16,971 nt of DNA from Bacteroidota bacterium (lineage in GTDB: Bacteria > Bacteroidota > Bacteroidia > UKL13-3), in contig RGVD01000029.1 of NCBI GenBank assembly GCA_010027395.1, forward strand, positions 1 through 16,971. The letters run 5' to 3'. The notes under the pieces are model-generated. The model saw only the letters and a list, made by a program, of their open reading frames with translations. It was not told the DNA's origin and did not search any database. Positions 15,254 through 16,971 of this stretch are shown here, in pieces. The translations under genes were made by a program, and so were the position numbers. How positions within the stretch are numbered: position 1 is the first letter of the stretch; every line of letters starts with the position of its first letter.

Positions 15254-15448
15254 ATGATATATATTAACGTTAAAGAAAACGAATCTTTAGATAAAGCATT
15301 AAAGAAATTCAAGAAGAAATTCGAGAAAACAGGTGTAGTAAAAGAACTTCGTTCACGTCAAGCTTTCACTAAAAAGTGTATTGTGAAGCGTCATCAAGTC
15401 ATTCGTGCAGCTTACAAGCAACAGCTCCAACAAGCAGCAGAATTATAA
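15254..15448 (+). CDS. rpsU: 30S ribosomal protein bS21
   Basis: bS21 binds the 30S platform next to the 16S rRNA 3' end. The 64 residues carry the family pattern: MIYINVKENESLDKALKKFK (strand plus first helix), then basic GVVKELRSRQAFTKKCIVKR and a C-terminal helix. The tail differs from the arginine-rich proteobacterial form and contains Tyr54 in AAYKQQ. In Bacteroidia the C-terminal part of bS21 contacts the anti-SD, and this tyrosine is a candidate contact residue. The perfect SD and consensus promoter mark it as strongly expressed and probably autoregulated: ribosomes short of bS21 have an exposed anti-SD and would favour this message. It has its own terminator, although xerC and hpf follow in the same direction. 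Confidence 0.96.
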   Translation: MIYINVKENESLDKALKKFKKKFEKTGVVKELRSRQAFTKKCIVKRHQVIRAAYKQQLQQAAEL

Positions 15449-15472
15449 CTTAAACTGAATTTCAGTCATATT

Positions 15473-15511
15473 AAAGCCGGTGAAAATATTTTTCATCGGC
15501 TTTTTATTTTT
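15473..15511 (+). terminator. Intrinsic terminator after rpsU
   Basis: A 14-bp stem (15473-15486 with 15490-15503, one G-T wobble) has a 3-nt loop and is followed by a T-rich tract. It lies 24 bases after the stop and uncouples rpsU from xerC. Confidence 0.92.
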
Positions 15512-15526
15512 ATATGAAAATAAGCG

Positions 15527-15534
15527 TACATTCG
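15527..15534 (+). promoter_or_regulatory. Candidate -7 box for xerC-hpf
   Basis: TACATTCG fits TAnnTTCG, just downstream of the rpsU terminator and 21 bases before the xerC ATG. No clear -33 element is visible. Confidence 0.35.
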
Positions 15535-15555
15535 AAGTAGGTTATTTTACAACTT

Positions 15556-16446
15556 ATGTTGCTTGTTGAATCAATTAATAATTACTTAAAATTTCTTCAA
15601 TACGAGAAATTAAGCAGCAAGTATACCATTACTTCTTACCAAACCGATTTATTGCAATTTACCACCTTTCTTAATCATCAATATAAAACAGATGATATTA
15701 CCAAGGTAAACCATTTGGTAATTAGATCATGGTTGGCTCATATGTTAAATGAAGGCATTTCCGCCAGAAGTATTTCAAGAAAACTATCCACGCTTCGCGC
15801 ATTTTATAAATTTTTAAAGAAGGAAAATTTAATTGTAACTAATCCACTTACAAAAGTTCAAGCTCCTAAAATCGAGAAAAGATTACCCGTTTTTTTAGAG
15901 AAAAAATCAATAGATAAATTAATAGATGAAGTTGAGTTTACCAATGATTTTGAAGGCGAAAGAGATAAGCTTATTATTAATTTGTTTTATTCAGCAGGAA
16001 TACGTTTAAGTGAATTGATTAACCTGAAAATATCCGATATTGATTTCTATAATCAACAAATAAAAGTATTAGGTAAAAGAAATAAAGAAAGAATCATACC
16101 TGCAAGTAATGAGATTATAAATCAAATAAATAAGCATTTGCTGAATAAAAGTGAAAATGGATTTTCAAATGAGATGTTATTCTGTACTAATAAAGGACAG
16201 AATTTGTATGCCCGGTTGGTGTATAATATCATACATCAAAAACTCGCTTTAGTTAGCAGTCTAAAGAAGAAGAGTCCTCATGTTTTACGGCATACCTATG
16301 CAACCCATTTATTAAATAATGGTGCTGATTTAAATGCAATAAAAGAATTACTGGGACATTCAAGTTTAGCGGCTACGCAAGTATACACACACAATAGCAT
16401 TGAAAGGCTAAAGGAAGTTTATAATAAACGTCATCCTCGAAGTTAG
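15556..16446 (+). CDS. xerC: Tyrosine recombinase XerC/XerD family
   Basis: The 296 residues match housekeeping Xer recombinases, which resolve chromosome dimers at dif near replication termination. The N-terminal SAM-like DNA-binding domain covers about 1-95. The catalytic domain holds all six expected residues: Arg150 (AGIRLSEL), Lys174 (LGKRNKERIIP), His242 and Arg245 (PHVLRHTYATHLL), His268 (LLGHSSLAATQ) and Tyr277 (VYTH). Neighbours are rpsU and hpf, a stable Bacteroidota arrangement, rather than integrase cargo or attachment sites, which argues for a core gene. XerC versus XerD cannot be settled by eye. The next gene, hpf, starts 35 bases downstream with no terminator between. Confidence 0.92.
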   Translation: MLLVESINNYLKFLQYEKLSSKYTITSYQTDLLQFTTFLNHQYKTDDITKVNHLVIRSWLAHMLNEGISARSISRKLSTLRAFYKFLKKENLIVTNPLTKVQAPKIEKRLPVFLEKKSIDKLIDEVEFTNDFEGERDKLIINLFYSAGIRLSELINLKISDIDFYNQQIKVLGKRNKERIIPASNEIINQINKHLLNKSENGFSNEMLFCTNKGQNLYARLVYNIIHQKLALVSSLKKKSPHVLRHTYATHLLNNGADLNAIKELLGHSSLAATQVYTHNSIERLKEVYNKRHPRS

Positions 16447-16481
16447 TCATGCACTTAAATTAACAATTTAAACATAAAATT

Positions 16482-16781
16482 ATGAAAGTTGACATTCAAT
16501 CCATCCATTTTGACGCAGATCAAAAACTATTAGACTTCATTAATAAAAAAATTGAAAAAGTTGGAACATATTACGAAGACATAAGAAGTATTGATGTTTA
16601 TTTGAGGCTTGAGAAAGATGCTGAAAAGGAAAACAAAACTGTAGAGGTGAAAATCAATATGAATAATAACCCCATTTTTGCCAAAGAGCATAGTTCAACA
16701 TTTGAAGCTGCTACAGATATGGTACTAGACAAATTGGTAGCTCAAGTTAAAAAGCATAAAGAAAAGATACAAGCAAAATGA
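16482..16781 (+). CDS. hpf: Ribosome hibernation promoting factor, short form
   Basis: The 99-residue protein fits the HPF/YfiA (RaiA) beta-alpha-beta-beta-beta-alpha fold: MKVDIQSIHFDADQKLLDFINKK, then strands DVYLRLE and TVEVKINMNNN, then helix TFEAATDMVLDKLVAQVKKHKEK. The lysine-rich C-terminal helix is expected to lie in the 30S mRNA/tRNA channel and silence the ribosome in starvation. It lacks the long-form C-terminal dimerisation domain, so a separate factor would be needed to make 100S dimers. The start follows an A-rich leader. It probably shares the xerC transcript. In many Bacteroidota a tRNA cluster and tuf follow, but neither is seen before the window ends. Confidence 0.92.
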   Translation: MKVDIQSIHFDADQKLLDFINKKIEKVGTYYEDIRSIDVYLRLEKDAEKENKTVEVKINMNNNPIFAKEHSSTFEAATDMVLDKLVAQVKKHKEKIQAK

Positions 16782-16847
16782 TTTTATTTCTATAGAACCT
16801 ATTGTTTGTAAAAAAAAATGCAGCCTACTAATATAGTGTCTTATAAA

Positions 16848-16878
16848 AAACAATAAATGGGAGTCACCTTTATTGTTT
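16848..16878. repeat. Hairpin downstream of hpf
   Basis: AAACAATAAA (16848-16857) and TTTATTGTTT (16869-16878) are perfect 10-bp complements, with two further G-C pairs inside after a bulged T. No T-run follows, so it is a poor intrinsic terminator. The 11-mer ATTGTTTGTAA at the end of the hairpin (16872) also occurs at 16801. It could be an RNA-processing or stability hairpin. Confidence 0.45.
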
Positions 16879-16971
16879 GTAATAAATTAAATTATTATTA
16901 GTTGATTTTAATTTTTATGGCCTCAATCTATGCAATAGAATAAAGCCCCAAAAGTATTTAATTTCATAATA

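Noticed and set aside
15556..16446. Integrase of a mobile element
   Set aside because: Length, Xer-type motifs and the rpsU-hpf context indicate a housekeeping Xer recombinase. No attachment repeats or cargo genes are visible.
16782..16971. tRNA gene after hpf
   Set aside because: No cloverleaf or TTCRANTC-like T-loop sequence is present before the window ends.

Overview
The window is about 17 kb of AT-rich DNA from a member of the Bacteroidota. The evidence is direct. Start codons are preceded by A-rich stretches rather than Shine-Dalgarno (SD) sites, except at rpsU. Several genes have TAnnTTTG or TAnnTTCG boxes, the Bacteroidota -7 type. The gene content is typical of the phylum: a CcmF-type cytochrome c assembly protein, a fused M16 protease, an HU-like/SPOR fusion, a TonB receptor with a carboxypeptidase-regulatory-like domain, and the rpsU-xerC-hpf cluster. 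The class cannot be fixed from sequence alone.

Layout. Positions 1-1291 (minus) hold the N-terminal 430 codons of a CcmF/CcsA-type heme lyase whose 3' end leaves the window. Divergent from it is a conserved small protein of unknown function (1557-1928) ending in a strong terminator. Next are a secreted M16 protease (2123-5014, own terminator) and a membrane protein joining an HU-like domain to a periplasmic SPOR domain (5194-6339). uvrC (6524-8329) overlaps by 4 nt the start of a PagL-like lipid A deacylase homologue (8326-9447). An aspartate aminotransferase (9511-10701) is followed after 8 nt by a heptose-7-phosphate kinase of the HldA/RfaE-N type (10710-11693). A 454-bp gap follows, holding a GC-rich segment, a strong terminator and a doubtful minus-strand small ORF. 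Then comes a 760-residue TonB-dependent receptor (12148-14430), an 823-bp AT-rich stretch with no supported gene, rpsU (15254-15448) with its terminator, a XerC/D recombinase (15556-16446) and short-form HPF (16482-16781).

How the genes relate. Several serve the envelope: heptose activation for LPS core, putative lipid A trimming, an outer-membrane transporter, a peptidoglycan-binding SPOR protein and a periplasmic protease. The right end is a translation cluster: bS21 and the hibernation factor HPF flank a chromosome-dimer recombinase.

The most interesting signals are regulatory. rpsU carries an 11-nt perfect SD in a genome that otherwise avoids SDs, plus a leader that can form a small hairpin. 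Upstream of the TonB receptor a roughly 62% GC island runs into an intrinsic terminator and can form a competing helix, so it may be a structured RNA, an attenuator or a dispersed repeat. I saw no CRISPR array, complete mobile element, tRNA or rRNA.
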